39,651 bases of DNA from Pseudomonas sichuanensis (GCF_003231305.1 NZ_QKVM01000058.1:1-39651), one strand, 5' to 3'; counted from the stretch's first letter, positions 24,251-33,777 are shown. Program-made: numbers and translations. Notes: generated by a model from the letters alone, not told the origin.

Positions 24251-25437
24251 GCATCGACTTCTTCACCCGCCTGCCGCTGCATGGCGAAACCCTTCACCTG
24301 CCCGGTGACCCACGCAACCGCGGCGACTGGCAGGCACCGGCCAGCGAAGGCGGCGCGGTCTCCGACTTTGCCGTGGGCGACGACTTCACCTACATCGATT
24401 ACCTCGGCCAGATCGCCCGCGCCGCCGAAATCAATGGCTTCGGCGGCGTGCTGATGGTCAACGCCCCCGGCGGCGAAGAGCCGTGGACGGTGTGCTCGCT
24501 GCTGGCCCGGGAAACCCGCCGGCTCAAGTTCGTCACCGCCTTCCAGCCCTTCCACTTCTCGCCCTTCGCCGCCGCGCAGATGGCCGCCACCTACCAGCGC
24601 GCCAGCGGCAACCGCCTGGTGTGGAACATCATCAACGGCGGCTCGGAGGTAATCCAGCGCCAGGTCGGCGACTTCACCGACCACGACGACCGCTACCGCC
24701 GCGCCAGCGAATTCCTCGACGTGGTCAAGGGCTACTGGCACAACGAACAGTTCCACTACCAGGGCACCTACTACCAGGCCGATGGCGGCGGACTGCGCGG
24801 CCCGCAGAAAAAGGCCGAGCTGCCGCTGATCTGCACCGCCGGCTCCTCCGAGGCAGCCCGCGAACTGGCCGCCCGGCACGCTGATTACTACTTGATGCGC
24901 GCCGAACGCCCCGAGGATATCCGCGCCCTGATCGACGATGTGCGCCAGCGCGCCATCGCCCACGGCAACCCCGGGATCCGCTTCGGCCTGTCGATCGACG
25001 TGATCACCCGCCCCAGCGACGAGGAGGCCTTCGCCGAAGCCAAGCGCTATTTCGACGAAGGCATCGCCAAGGGCGTGGTCAAGGCCCTGGCCGCCCATGC
25101 CGGGCTGCGCTCGGCGCGCAAGCTGAGTTTCGAGCACGAATACGGCGACAAGCACGAAGGCGTGGCCTTCGATGACTTCTTCATCCACCCCAACGTCTGG
25201 TCGGGCTTCGGCTACATCGGCCTGCCGCCGGGCATCGCCCTGGTGGGCAGCTACGCGAACGTGGTGGCGCGCATCCGCGAGTACCACGCGGTGGGCATCG
25301 ACCTGTTCTTCCTCGCCGGCTACCCGCACCTGGAAGAGAGCTACCGCATCGGCGAGCACATCCTGCCGCACTTCCGCCAGCAGCGCCGCCCCGCCAGCCG
25401 CCAGGCAGCGGCCAGCAACCCGGGGGTGCCGGCATGA
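24247..25437 (+). CDS. SsuD-like flavin-dependent monooxygenase 1
   Basis: Bacterial-luciferase-family oxygenase of 396 aa, related to FMNH2-dependent alkanesulfonate monooxygenase SsuD, which releases sulfite from sulfonates. Family features are FTYIDYLGQIARAAEINGFG, RRLKFVTAFQP, RLVWNIINGG, DHDDRYRRASEFLDVVKGYW and AGYPHLEESYRIGE. Relative to SsuD the FGIRLH motif reads FGLSID, so the substrate pocket has changed. No reductase gene lies nearby; the FMNH2 source must be elsewhere. The protein is cytoplasmic. Start and stop overlap both neighbours by ATGA, so translation of the operon is tightly coupled. Only 4 Met and 2 Cys. Confidence 0.9.
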   Translation: MSIDFFTRLPLHGETLHLPGDPRNRGDWQAPASEGGAVSDFAVGDDFTYIDYLGQIARAAEINGFGGVLMVNAPGGEEPWTVCSLLARETRRLKFVTAFQPFHFSPFAAAQMAATYQRASGNRLVWNIINGGSEVIQRQVGDFTDHDDRYRRASEFLDVVKGYWHNEQFHYQGTYYQADGGGLRGPQKKAELPLICTAGSSEAARELAARHADYYLMRAERPEDIRALIDDVRQRAIAHGNPGIRFGLSIDVITRPSDEEAFAEAKRYFDEGIAKGVVKALAAHAGLRSARKLSFEHEYGDKHEGVAFDDFFIHPNVWSGFGYIGLPPGIALVGSYANVVARIREYHAVGIDLFFLAGYPHLEESYRIGEHILPHFRQQRRPASRQAAASNPGVPA

Positions 25438-27014
25438 TCGAGCGCCCACCTTTCGGCCGGCGTCGCTTCATCGGCGCCAGCCTGGCCCTGGGTGGCCTGG
25501 CCCTGGGCGCCGGGCTGCTCGGCGGCTGCGACCAAGCCCCACGCCCTGCCACCACCAGCACCGCTGACAGCGGCCCACGCCATGGCGGGCGCCTGCGCCT
25601 GGGCATCATCGACGGCGGCCCCGGCGGCGACCTGGATGCCCACAAGCCCATGGGCGGCGGCATCGTCCGCGGCTTCGCCCTGTACAGCAAGCTGTGGGAG
25701 TGGGACGAGAACATGCTGCCGCGCCTGGCCCTGGCCGAAGAGGCCGAGGTCAGCGCCGACGGCAAGGTGTGGACCCTGCGCCTGCGCCAGGGCCTGGAGT
25801 TCCACCACGGCAAGACCATCGACGCCGACGACCTGATCTTCTCGGTGCGCCGCCTCACCGACCCGCAACTGGCCTCGCCCTACGCCGCGCTGTTGCACTG
25901 GATCGACCGCAACAACCTGCAAAAGCTCGACAACCGCACGATCCGCGTACGCTTCGTCGACGGCGCCGGCTTCGTGCCGCTGCCGGAAACCTGGGTCAAC
26001 TTCGGCGGCATCGTGCCGGTGGACTACCACCCGCAAACCAACCCGGTGGGCGCCGGCCCCTACAAGCTGAAGAGCTTCACCCCCGGCCAGCGCTCGCTGT
26101 TCACCCGCTTCGAGAACTACTACAAACCCAACCAGCCCTACGCCGACGAGCTGGAAATCATCGACTTCAAGGACCAGAACGCCCGCCTGGCCGCGCTGCA
26201 GGCCGGGCAGATCGACCTGGCCAACGCCCTGGCCGGCGAGCACCTGCGCCTGTTGCAGGGCGTGCCCAACGTGCACACCCTCAGCTCGGTGACCAGCAAC
26301 TGGCTGAGCTTCGACATGAACACACAAAAAGCGCCGTTCGATGACGTGCGGGTACGCCAGGCCTTGCGCCTGCTGGCCGACCGCGAAGAGTTGGTGGCCC
26401 GCGCCCTGAACGGCCAGGGCCGGGTGGCCAACGACCTGTACGCGCCCCACGACCCGACCTTCGACCACAGCATTGCCCCGCGCCCCCACGACGTGGCGCA
26501 GGCCAGGGCGTTGCTGCGCGAGGCCGGCCACGAGCAGCTCAGCGTCGAACTGGTGGCCGAACAGGACGGCGCCGCCGTGACCTCGGCGCTGGTGTTCGCC
26601 GAACAGGCCAAGCGCGCCGGCGTCGACGTCCAGGTGCGCCAGGTCGACAGCGCCACCTTCTACGGCCCCCAGCACACCGAATGGGCCTTCAGCACCGGCG
26701 GCAGCATCGGTGCGCCGTTCCTCACCTGCGCCCTGCACGCCGACGCGCCGGTGTCGGTGGCCAACAAGACCCATTTCAACGACCCGCAGTTCGCCGAGCT
26801 GTTCCTCAAGGCCCTGGCCGAGCCGGACCTTGCCAAACGCACCCCGCTGGTCCACGCGGCGCAGCGTATCCAGTACGAGCGCGGCGGCCTGCTGGTATGG
26901 GGCTACGCCAACCTGCTGGACGGCGTCTCCAGCCGGGTGGGCGGCGCACACGCCGAGAAGACCCTGTTCCCCACCTGGCGCTTCGACCAGCTGTGGCTCA
27001 AGGAGCACGCCTGA
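25434..27014 (+). CDS. ABC peptide/organosulfur binding lipoprotein (SBP family 5)
   Basis: A 526-aa DppA/OppA-type binding protein of the Dpp-type importer. Its N-terminus has FGRRRFIGAS, a twin-arginine-like stretch, then a hydrophobic segment and the lipobox LGGC (Cys32), so it is likely a lipoprotein, perhaps Tat-exported. SBP_bac_5 hallmarks are LAEEAEVSADGKVWTLRLRQ, LEFHHGKTIDADDLIFSV, VGAGPYKLKSF and VRQALRLLADREELV. Family 5 proteins bind peptides, nickel chelates, opines or other compounds; with oxygenases for organosulfur compounds around, the ligand may be a sulfur-containing molecule such as glutathione or a conjugate. That is inference. It is followed by its permease with a TGATG overlap. 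Confidence 0.9.
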   Translation: MIERPPFGRRRFIGASLALGGLALGAGLLGGCDQAPRPATTSTADSGPRHGGRLRLGIIDGGPGGDLDAHKPMGGGIVRGFALYSKLWEWDENMLPRLALAEEAEVSADGKVWTLRLRQGLEFHHGKTIDADDLIFSVRRLTDPQLASPYAALLHWIDRNNLQKLDNRTIRVRFVDGAGFVPLPETWVNFGGIVPVDYHPQTNPVGAGPYKLKSFTPGQRSLFTRFENYYKPNQPYADELEIIDFKDQNARLAALQAGQIDLANALAGEHLRLLQGVPNVHTLSSVTSNWLSFDMNTQKAPFDDVRVRQALRLLADREELVARALNGQGRVANDLYAPHDPTFDHSIAPRPHDVAQARALLREAGHEQLSVELVAEQDGAAVTSALVFAEQAKRAGVDVQVRQVDSATFYGPQHTEWAFSTGGSIGAPFLTCALHADAPVSVANKTHFNDPQFAELFLKALAEPDLAKRTPLVHAAQRIQYERGGLLVWGYANLLDGVSSRVGGAHAEKTLFPTWRFDQLWLKEHA

Positions 27015-27970
27015 TGCGGCCCTTGCGTTGGCTTACGCTGCGCCTGGGCGCCGGCCTGTTGGGGGTGCTGAGCATCAGCCTGCTGGTGTTCCTCGCCATC
27101 CGCCTGCTGCCCTCGGACCCGGCACGGGTGATCCTCGGCCCCGGCGCGCCGGCGTCGAGCGTGCAGGCCCTGCGGCACCAGTTGGGCATGGACCGGCCCC
27201 TGGCCAGCCAATACCTGGACTGGCTGGGCAGCGCCCTGCGCGGTGACTTCGGCCAGTCGCTGGACTCCCACGTCGCCGTGGTGCCGCTGCTGGCCGAGCG
27301 CCTGGGCGCCTCGCTGGCCCTGCTCGGCGCCTTCGCGGTGCCGGCGCTGCTGCTGGCGCTGGCCCTGGGCAGCCTGCTGGCGCTGCGCCAGGGCGGCCGG
27401 CTCGACCGCCTGTGCCTGCCGCTGCTGGCGCTGTTCAAGTCGCTGCCGGTGTTCGTCGTCGCGGTGCTGTTGATCATGCTGCTGGCCACCAGCGTGTTCA
27501 CCTGGCTGCCGGCCATGTCGCTGCTCGACAGCGAGCGTTCGCCCTGGGCCCAGCCCCGCTACCTGGCCCTGCCGGCGCTGACCCTGTTGCTGTCGGCCGC
27601 GCCCTACCTGGTGCGCCTGCAACGGGCGGCAATGATCGAGGCCTGGAACAGCGACTACCTCGACGCCGCCCGCTTGCGCGGCATCGCGCCCTGGCGCCTG
27701 CTGCTGCGCCACGCCCTGCCCAATGCCCTGCTGCCGCTGGCGCAGGGCATGGCCCTGGTGCTCAGCGTGTTCTTCAGCAGCGTGTTGCTGGTGGAAATCG
27801 CCTTCAACTACCCGGGGCTGGGCAACCTGCTCAACGACGCCTTGCGCCGCCGCGACGTGCCGCTGATCCAGGCCGGCATCAGCCTGGTCGCGGCATTCGT
27901 GGTGCTGGTCAATCTGCTGGCCGATGCGCTGACGGTACTGCTCACCCCACGGCTGCGCACGGCGGGTTGA
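27014..27970 (+). CDS. Dpp-type ABC permease (DppB-like)
   Basis: A 318-aa inner-membrane permease. The first helix (residues 10-32) leads into RLLPSDPARVILGPGAPASS and LRHQLGMDRPLASQYLDWL, typical of DppB. Five further helices follow, and the EAA-loop region is DYLDAARLRGIAPWRLLLRH with LPNALLPL. It is the last gene of operon 1. Its second permease and the ATPase are not downstream but on the opposite strand, in an operon that converges on this one; the last 29 bases overlap the ATPase gene 3' end. It starts at ATG 27014 within the stop of the binding-protein gene. Confidence 0.92.
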   Translation: MRPLRWLTLRLGAGLLGVLSISLLVFLAIRLLPSDPARVILGPGAPASSVQALRHQLGMDRPLASQYLDWLGSALRGDFGQSLDSHVAVVPLLAERLGASLALLGAFAVPALLLALALGSLLALRQGGRLDRLCLPLLALFKSLPVFVVAVLLIMLLATSVFTWLPAMSLLDSERSPWAQPRYLALPALTLLLSAAPYLVRLQRAAMIEAWNSDYLDAARLRGIAPWRLLLRHALPNALLPLAQGMALVLSVFFSSVLLVEIAFNYPGLGNLLNDALRRRDVPLIQAGISLVAAFVVLVNLLADALTVLLTPRLRTAG

Positions 27971-29471
27971 GCAACGCCGGCGCAAGCTCCGCCGGGCGCT
28001 CCAGCAGCCGCCCGGCGTCGAGGGTCAGCACTCGGTTGGCCAGGCTGCGCACCACCTGCGGGTCATGGGTAACGAACAGCACGGCCAGGCCCTCGGCCTG
28101 CAAGCCTTGCAGCAGGTCGAGGATCGCCACCTGGGTGGCGGCGTCCAGCGCCGAGGTGATCTCGTCGCACACCAACACCTTCGGCCTGCACGCCAGGGCG
28201 CGGGCGATGGCGACCCGCTGACGTTCGCCACCGGACAATTCGCCGGGGTACTTGCGCAGCACCTCCAGCGGCAACGCCACCTTGGCCAGCGCCTCGGCCA
28301 AGGCCGCCTGCAATGGCGCACCAGCCAGGCCGAAGCAGTGGCGCAGCGGCGTGGCCAGGCTCTGGGCGATGCGCAACCGAGGGTTCAGCGCCCGGTAGGC
28401 ATTCTGGAACACGTACTGCACGGCGCGCCGCTGCCGGGCATCGCGCCTGTCCAGGGGCAAGGGCAGCGGCGCACCGTCCAGCAGCAACTGCCCGCTCACC
28501 TCCTCACCCAGGCCAACCAACGCCCGGGCCAGGCTGGTCTTGCCGCAACCAGAGGCGCCGACCAGGGCCAGGCATTCGCCCGCGTGCAAGGTAAAGGCCG
28601 CCGCGCTCAGCAATGCTCGCCCGCCCTGGTGGATCGACAGCCCGCTCACGCTCAGCAGCGCGTCGGCACCCGGCGCACGGGGCCTGCGCGTCGAGCGTTG
28701 CGGCATGGCGGCCAGCAACTGCTGGCCATAAGCATGGCGGGGCTGGCGGAAGAACGCCGCAGCCGTGGCGCTCTCCAGCAACTCACCGTCACGCATCAAC
28801 AGCACCCGGTCGGCCAGCGCCTCGACCAGCCCCAGGTCGTGGGACACATACAACGCAGCCACCCCGCGCTGCCGGCACAGCCCGCGCAAGGTCTCGAGCA
28901 CATGGGCTTGGGTGGTCACATCGAGCGCCGTGGTCGGCTCGTCCAGCACGATCAGCCGCGGCTGCAGCACGAACGCCAAGGCCAACAGCAGGCGCTGTTG
29001 CTGGCCGCCCGAAAGCTGATGGGCATAACGGCGCAGGAACCTGGCGTCATCGGGCAGGCCGACATCGACCAGGGTCTGGCGCAGCCGCGCCTGTTCGGCG
29101 GGGCCCGCCAGGCGCTGGTGCGCGCGCAAGGTTTCCAGCAGCAGGCTGCCGATGCGCCGTGCCGGGTTGAGGGCCATGGCCGGGTCCTGCGGCACATAGC
29201 CCACCAGGCCGCCACGGGCCTGGCGCAGGGCTTCGCCCTGCAAGCCCAGCAGCGCCTGGCCGGCCACCAGCACCTGCCCTGCGCTGACCCTGGCGCCGCG
29301 CCGAGCGTGGGCCAGCAGCGCCAGGGCCAGGGTCGACTTGCCCGCGCCGGACTCGCCCACCAGGGCGACGATCTCCCCGGCGGCGATGTTCAACGAGATC
29401 CCCTTGAGCACCTCGCGCCCCGAGGCCAGGGCCACCCGCAGGCCACTGACAGTGAGTAGGTGTTCAGACAT
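27942..29471 (-). CDS. Dpp-type ABC ATPase, fused DppD-DppF
   Basis: A 509-aa protein with two complete nucleotide-binding domains in tandem, powering the importer. Domain 1 (about 5-260) has GESGAGKST, LSGGQQQR and LIVLDEPTTALD. Domain 2 (about 270-500) has GASGCGKTS, LSGGERQR and VLVCDEITSALD. Fused DppD-DppF proteins are common in family 5 importers. ATG 29471 overlaps the upstream permease gene by 8 bases. Being last in its operon and convergent with the DppB-like gene, it gives 29 bases of 3' overlap. It carries 7 Cys, so it does not share the low-sulfur composition of the enzymes. Confidence 0.93.
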   Translation of the reverse strand: MSEHLLTVSGLRVALASGREVLKGISLNIAAGEIVALVGESGAGKSTLALALLAHARRGARVSAGQVLVAGQALLGLQGEALRQARGGLVGYVPQDPAMALNPARRIGSLLLETLRAHQRLAGPAEQARLRQTLVDVGLPDDARFLRRYAHQLSGGQQQRLLLALAFVLQPRLIVLDEPTTALDVTTQAHVLETLRGLCRQRGVAALYVSHDLGLVEALADRVLLMRDGELLESATAAAFFRQPRHAYGQQLLAAMPQRSTRRPRAPGADALLSVSGLSIHQGGRALLSAAAFTLHAGECLALVGASGCGKTSLARALVGLGEEVSGQLLLDGAPLPLPLDRRDARQRRAVQYVFQNAYRALNPRLRIAQSLATPLRHCFGLAGAPLQAALAEALAKVALPLEVLRKYPGELSGGERQRVAIARALACRPKVLVCDEITSALDAATQVAILDLLQGLQAEGLAVLFVTHDPQVVRSLANRVLTLDAGRLLERPAELAPALLNPPCAAVG

Positions 29472-30288
29472 GGCTACCTTCCTGGAAACAACGGGACACG
29501 CCTTCGGCCAGCAGGTCGCAGGCATAGGCGAACGAAGCGATCAACAACACCGGCAACAACACCGGCCACGGCTGCAGGCGCAGCCCCATCTGGTTTTCCT
29601 GGATCATCAGGCCCCAGTCGGCCGCCGGCGGCGCCACCCCGTAGCCCAGAAAACTCAAGCCCGAGAGGATGCCGACCGCCCAGGTCAGCAGGTTGCCGTA
29701 GTGCACCAGCAGCGGCCCGAGCATGTTCGGCAGGATTTCGCCGAGCAGGATCCGCCAGCGCGGCACGCCCAGCAGCCGTACCGCCTCGACGAATTCCTGC
29801 CCGGCCAGGGCCAGGGCGCTGCTCCTGGCCAGGCGCAAGGTGCCCGGCAAGAAGGCGAACGCCACGCTCGATACGATCAGCCACGGCTCACGGCCGAGCA
29901 ACGACACCACCAGCAGCACCAGGATCAAATCCGGAAAGGCCAGCGACAGGTCGGCCAACCACTGCAACAGGCGGTCCGCCCAACCGCGGCTGAACCCCGC
30001 CAGCAGGCCCAGTGCGGTGCCCACCAGCAAGGCCAGGGTGGCGGCGGCCAGGCTCATCAGCACCAGCGAACGGCCGCCGGCCAACACCCGCGACAGCACA
30101 TCGCGGCCCAGGTAATCGAACCCCAGCGGCGCCCCGCTCAGCGCCGGGCCATACACCTCGCCGCGCAAGGCGGTGAGGTCATGGGGTGCCAGCCAGGGGC
30201 CGCACAAGGCCAGCAGCAGGATCGCCGCGAACCACAACAGGCCACGGCGCAACAGCTGCGTTGCCGAACCTTGGGCAACCTGGCGCAT
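29464..30288 (-). CDS. Dpp-type ABC permease (DppC-like)
   Basis: Second permease, 274 aa. DppC hallmarks are an N-terminal helix followed by GPWLAPHDLTALRG, GFDYLGRDVLSRVLAGGR, the EAA-type loop QEFVEAVRLLGVPRWRILLGEILPN and GLSFLGYGVAPPAADWGLMI. It pairs with the DppB-like permease at 27014-27970, although that gene is on the other strand. It starts 3 bases after the stop of the SsuD-like gene upstream and overlaps the ATPase gene by 8 bases, so the three are cotranscribed. Confidence 0.92.
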   Translation of the reverse strand: MRQVAQGSATQLLRRGLLWFAAILLLALCGPWLAPHDLTALRGEVYGPALSGAPLGFDYLGRDVLSRVLAGGRSLVLMSLAAATLALLVGTALGLLAGFSRGWADRLLQWLADLSLAFPDLILVLLVVSLLGREPWLIVSSVAFAFLPGTLRLARSSALALAGQEFVEAVRLLGVPRWRILLGEILPNMLGPLLVHYGNLLTWAVGILSGLSFLGYGVAPPAADWGLMIQENQMGLRLQPWPVLLPVLLIASFAYACDLLAEGVSRCFQEGSHV

Positions 30289-30291
30289 GGC

Positions 30292-31467
30292 TCAGCCCTC
30301 CTGGCGATGGGAGCCGTTGAGCGGGGTCACGGCGAAACCGTGGTCCAGCTCCAGCAGCGGGAACAGCAGGTCGGCCACCCGCTGCGCCTCGTCCACCAGC
30401 GGGAAGCCCGACAGGATGAACGCCGAAACGCCCTCTGCCTGGTACTCGCGCAGCCGCTCGGCGACCTGCTCGGCGCTGCCGACCAGGTAGGTGCCCGCCG
30501 CCGGGCGCAGGATGTCGAAGCCGAACAGGCTGGGGCCGGTCCAAACGTTGGGGTGCACCTCCAGGTCACGCAGCGCCGGCAAGCGCCCGGCCTTCAGCGC
30601 CTCCAGGCAACGCTGCACGCGCGGGTCTTCGCTGCGGTAGCTGTGCAACGTCTCGCTCGCCGGCAACTGGCTGGCGACCGCGTCCAGTGCGGTCTGCAAC
30701 GACGTGCGCTGCAGCAGGTGCTCGGCATGCGCCCAGGCTTGCGCCTCGGTTTCCCGCACGATGATCTGCAGCCGCGTGCCGTAGCTCAAGGTGCGCCCAA
30801 GCCTGGCTGCCTCTGCCCCGACCCGGCGGAACTTTTCGCCTAGCTTGCGCGGGGTATCGGCGAAGCTCAGGTAAACGTCCAGCAGCTCCACCGAATGGGC
30901 CACCCCGGCCGGCGAGCTGCCCGCCCCCCAGAACGGCACGCCGGGCAATTGCCTTGGGTCGTTCCAGCCACCCAACGGGTGTTCGGCGTCCTCGGGCGCA
31001 CGGGCGGCAAGCTTGACGTAGGGGCTGTCGAACGCCTCGGTACGGCCGGCATACACATGCTGGAACGCACGCCAGTAATCCCGGCTGAACTGGTAGCGCT
31101 CGGCGTGCGGAAAATGCACGCCAAGCGACGCCAGCCCGTCATCGTTGCCGTTGACCAGGTTGAGCAGCAGGCGCCCGCCCGAGTACTTGTCGAACGTCAG
31201 CGCATAATGGGCCAGCACCGCCGGCGAGAGTTCGCCGGGGTACTGGGCCACCAGAAAGCGCAGGCGCTCGGTGGCGTCGATCAGCGAGGTCGCCGTCACC
31301 AGGTTGGCGTTGGGCCCGGTGCCCAGCAGCGCGCCGTAATAGCCCAGGCGGTCGGCCGCCACGGCCACTTGCTTGAGGTGGTTGAAGCCGGTTCGCCAGC
31401 GGCCCTCGGCCTCCCACGGGTAAGGGCCGTCGGGGGCGGTGAGGTACCAGAGCAGTTTGATCGCCAT
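30292..31467 (-). CDS. SsuD-like flavin-dependent monooxygenase 3
   Basis: Luciferase-family oxygenase of 391 aa in the SsuD branch. Features include LKQVAVAADRLGYYGALLGTGP, ERLRFLVAQYPGELSP, GGRLLLNLVNGND, FWGAGSSPAGVAHSVELLDVY, TRLQIIVRETEAQAW and SGFPLVDEAQRVADLLFPLL. The SsuD segment SGYPHLEE reads SGFPLVDE and RLH reads RLQ, so it is not a plain SsuD. The whole protein has one Met (the initiator) and one Cys. AAGGAAC precedes ATG 31467. The 78-base gap to the TonB receptor gene upstream is the largest in this operon. It may act on the compound imported by the receptor and the Dpp-type transporter. Confidence 0.9.
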   Translation of the reverse strand: MAIKLLWYLTAPDGPYPWEAEGRWRTGFNHLKQVAVAADRLGYYGALLGTGPNANLVTATSLIDATERLRFLVAQYPGELSPAVLAHYALTFDKYSGGRLLLNLVNGNDDGLASLGVHFPHAERYQFSRDYWRAFQHVYAGRTEAFDSPYVKLAARAPEDAEHPLGGWNDPRQLPGVPFWGAGSSPAGVAHSVELLDVYLSFADTPRKLGEKFRRVGAEAARLGRTLSYGTRLQIIVRETEAQAWAHAEHLLQRTSLQTALDAVASQLPASETLHSYRSEDPRVQRCLEALKAGRLPALRDLEVHPNVWTGPSLFGFDILRPAAGTYLVGSAEQVAERLREYQAEGVSAFILSGFPLVDEAQRVADLLFPLLELDHGFAVTPLNGSHRQEG

Positions 31468-31545
31468 CAGGGTTGTTCCTTGAAAAGAGGTTCGTCGGGT
31501 GCACGCGACGGCTCGGGGCCAGGGCGGGGTGTGTCCCCCGCTCGG

Positions 31546-33777
31546 TCAGAAGTTGGTGGTGAGCGACAGCCCGTAGGTGCGCCGGTCGCCACGGGCATCC
31601 CAGGCGATGTCGAACGGCAACGGCACGCTGTCGGTCTTGTACTGCTTGTCGGTCAGGTTGTTGACGTAGGCGCTGACATCCAGGTCCAGCGCGCCGCCAA
31701 AGTGGTAGGTGGCGCTGGCGTTGCCCAGGGTGTAGCCGCCCTGGGACACGCTGTGGTCCTCCTGGGAAGTGGGCAGGAAGTAGATGCGGCCCTGGTAGCG
31801 CCAGGTGTTTTCCAGGGTCACGGCATCGCCGCCGATCAGCGGGATGCGGTAGCGGGCGCCCAGCGACAGGGTGCGCGCCGGCGAGCGGGCGATGCGGTTG
31901 CCGGAGTAGTCCACGCCACCGGAAACGAAGTCCTGCAGCTCGGTGTGCAGCAGGCCGACCGAAGCGTTCAGGTGCAGGTTGTCCAACGGCAGTGCCTGCA
32001 ACTCGAACTCGGCGCCGCGGATCACGCCCTGGGCGGCGTTGGTCAGCAGCGACACCACCTGGCCGTCACGCACCGACACCGCATTGACCTGGATGTCCGA
32101 GTAGTCGTAGTAGAAGACGTTGGCATTGGCCACCAGGCGCTCGTTGAGCCATTCGCTCTTGATCCCCAGCTCGTAGGCATCGACGGTCTCCGGCGACACC
32201 ACCGAGGTTTCCGCCTGCACCGTGGCGCCGCCATTGAAGCCACCGGAACGGAAGCCCTTGGCGTAACGGAAGTACACCCGCGCGTTGTCGTTCAGTTGGT
32301 ACTCGGGGGTGAAGTCGTAGGTCAGCTTGTTCCAAGTGCGCTTGTCGTCCTGCTGCGCAGCGGTCACCAGGGCGCCGTTATAGCTGCGCCACCAGTCGGC
32401 ATTGCTGCCCACCGACACGCTGGCGGCATCGGGTGCGACCACGCGGTCGAGGTCGATGTCCTTGGTCTCGCGGGTCCAGCGCAGGCCAAGGGTCAGGCGC
32501 AGGTCATCGGTGGCCTGCCAGGTACTGCTGCCGAACAGCGCGTAGCTGGTGGTGCTCTGCGAAAGGTCGGTACGGCCATAGCTGGCGACGTCGAACGCCT
32601 GGTTGTAGGCCGCCGGCAGGATGGCGCTGCTGCTGGTGCTGTCGAGGCTTTCGTGGAACAGGTGGGTGCCGACGATCCAGCTCACCGTCTGATCACGCGG
32701 CGACGACAGGCGCAGCTCCTGGGACACCTGCTTCCAGTGGTCGTCGCCATAGGAGCGGCCGAACTCATAGATGCTCATGTTCGGGCCCTGGGCCTTCTCG
32801 GTGACATCGTCGAAGGCAGTGATCGAGTCCAGTTGCAGCTCGCCCAGTTGCCATTTCAGGCCCAGTTGCACGCCGTTGTGGCGAATGCGGTCTTCGGCCT
32901 TGCCGGTGAACGCGGCTTCATCGATGTCCAGCACCGGGGTCGGGCCGAACAGCGTGGTGTATCCGGGGCCGCTGCCCCAGGCACGGGTGGCGATGCCCTG
33001 GCCAAGGTAGTCGCGGGCATGCAGCTGCAGGGTCGCCTGCAGGTCTTCGCTGATTTGCGCGAGCAGTTGCGCGCGCACCGCCTGGTCATGGATATCGCCA
33101 ACCGTGTGGCCGTCCACCAGGTTCTTCAACTGGCCATCGCGGCTTTGCTCGCTGAAGGCCACCCGCGCCGCCAGGCGGTCCTGCACCAGGCTGGCGCCAT
33201 AGGCGCCTTCGTACAGCCGTGAGGCGTAGTTGCCGGCATCGACCTTGAAGTAGCCATTGGCGGGTTCGGCAAAGCTCGGCTTGCGCGACACGAAGTTGAT
33301 CGCCCCGCCGGTGGTGTTCTTGCCCCACAGCGTGCCCTGGGGGCCACGCAGGATTTCCACCCGCTCCAGGTCGTACAGGGGGAAGCCCGTGGCCACGTGG
33401 GGGCTGATATACACATCGTCGGTGTAGATGCCCACCGGGTACACCGTGGTCGAGGCCATGTCACCGGAGCCCATGCCACGGATGTACCAGCGCGGCCGCT
33501 GGTGGCCGGCGAACTCCGGGGCGATGGCGTTCGGCACATCCTGCAGCGCCTTGCCGGCAGTGAAGCCGCCACCGGTGTTGCGGATCTGCTCGGCGGACAC
33601 CGCCGAGATGGCCGCCGGCACATCCTGCAGCGACTCTTCGCGTTTCTGCGCGGTGACGGTGACCGTGGTCAGGGTCTGCGGGTCGGCTTGCGGCGCCACG
33701 CTGTCGGCGGCCAGGGCCTGGCCAGCCCCCAGGGCGATCAGCAAGGCCAAGCGCTGCAACTGGAAAGGCGGTTTCAT
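31546..33777 (-). CDS. TonB-dependent outer-membrane receptor
   Basis: A 743-aa gated outer-membrane channel. It has a signal peptide (about 1-23), a TonB-box-like TLTTVTVTA, and the plug domain with DVPAAISAVSAEQIRN, RWYIRGMGSGD and VEILRGPQGTLWGKNTTGGAINFVSRKP. A 22-strand barrel follows, ending in the aromatic C-terminus SLTTNF. It is in the same operon as a DszB-like protein, an oxygenase and ABC parts, overlapping the DszB-like gene by ATGA, so its ligand is probably an organosulfur compound rather than a siderophore. It has no Cys and only 4 Met in 743 residues, extreme for a protein of this size. Confidence 0.93.
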   Translation of the reverse strand: MKPPFQLQRLALLIALGAGQALAADSVAPQADPQTLTTVTVTAQKREESLQDVPAAISAVSAEQIRNTGGGFTAGKALQDVPNAIAPEFAGHQRPRWYIRGMGSGDMASTTVYPVGIYTDDVYISPHVATGFPLYDLERVEILRGPQGTLWGKNTTGGAINFVSRKPSFAEPANGYFKVDAGNYASRLYEGAYGASLVQDRLAARVAFSEQSRDGQLKNLVDGHTVGDIHDQAVRAQLLAQISEDLQATLQLHARDYLGQGIATRAWGSGPGYTTLFGPTPVLDIDEAAFTGKAEDRIRHNGVQLGLKWQLGELQLDSITAFDDVTEKAQGPNMSIYEFGRSYGDDHWKQVSQELRLSSPRDQTVSWIVGTHLFHESLDSTSSSAILPAAYNQAFDVASYGRTDLSQSTTSYALFGSSTWQATDDLRLTLGLRWTRETKDIDLDRVVAPDAASVSVGSNADWWRSYNGALVTAAQQDDKRTWNKLTYDFTPEYQLNDNARVYFRYAKGFRSGGFNGGATVQAETSVVSPETVDAYELGIKSEWLNERLVANANVFYYDYSDIQVNAVSVRDGQVVSLLTNAAQGVIRGAEFELQALPLDNLHLNASVGLLHTELQDFVSGGVDYSGNRIARSPARTLSLGARYRIPLIGGDAVTLENTWRYQGRIYFLPTSQEDHSVSQGGYTLGNASATYHFGGALDLDVSAYVNNLTDKQYKTDSVPLPFDIAWDARGDRRTYGLSLTTNF

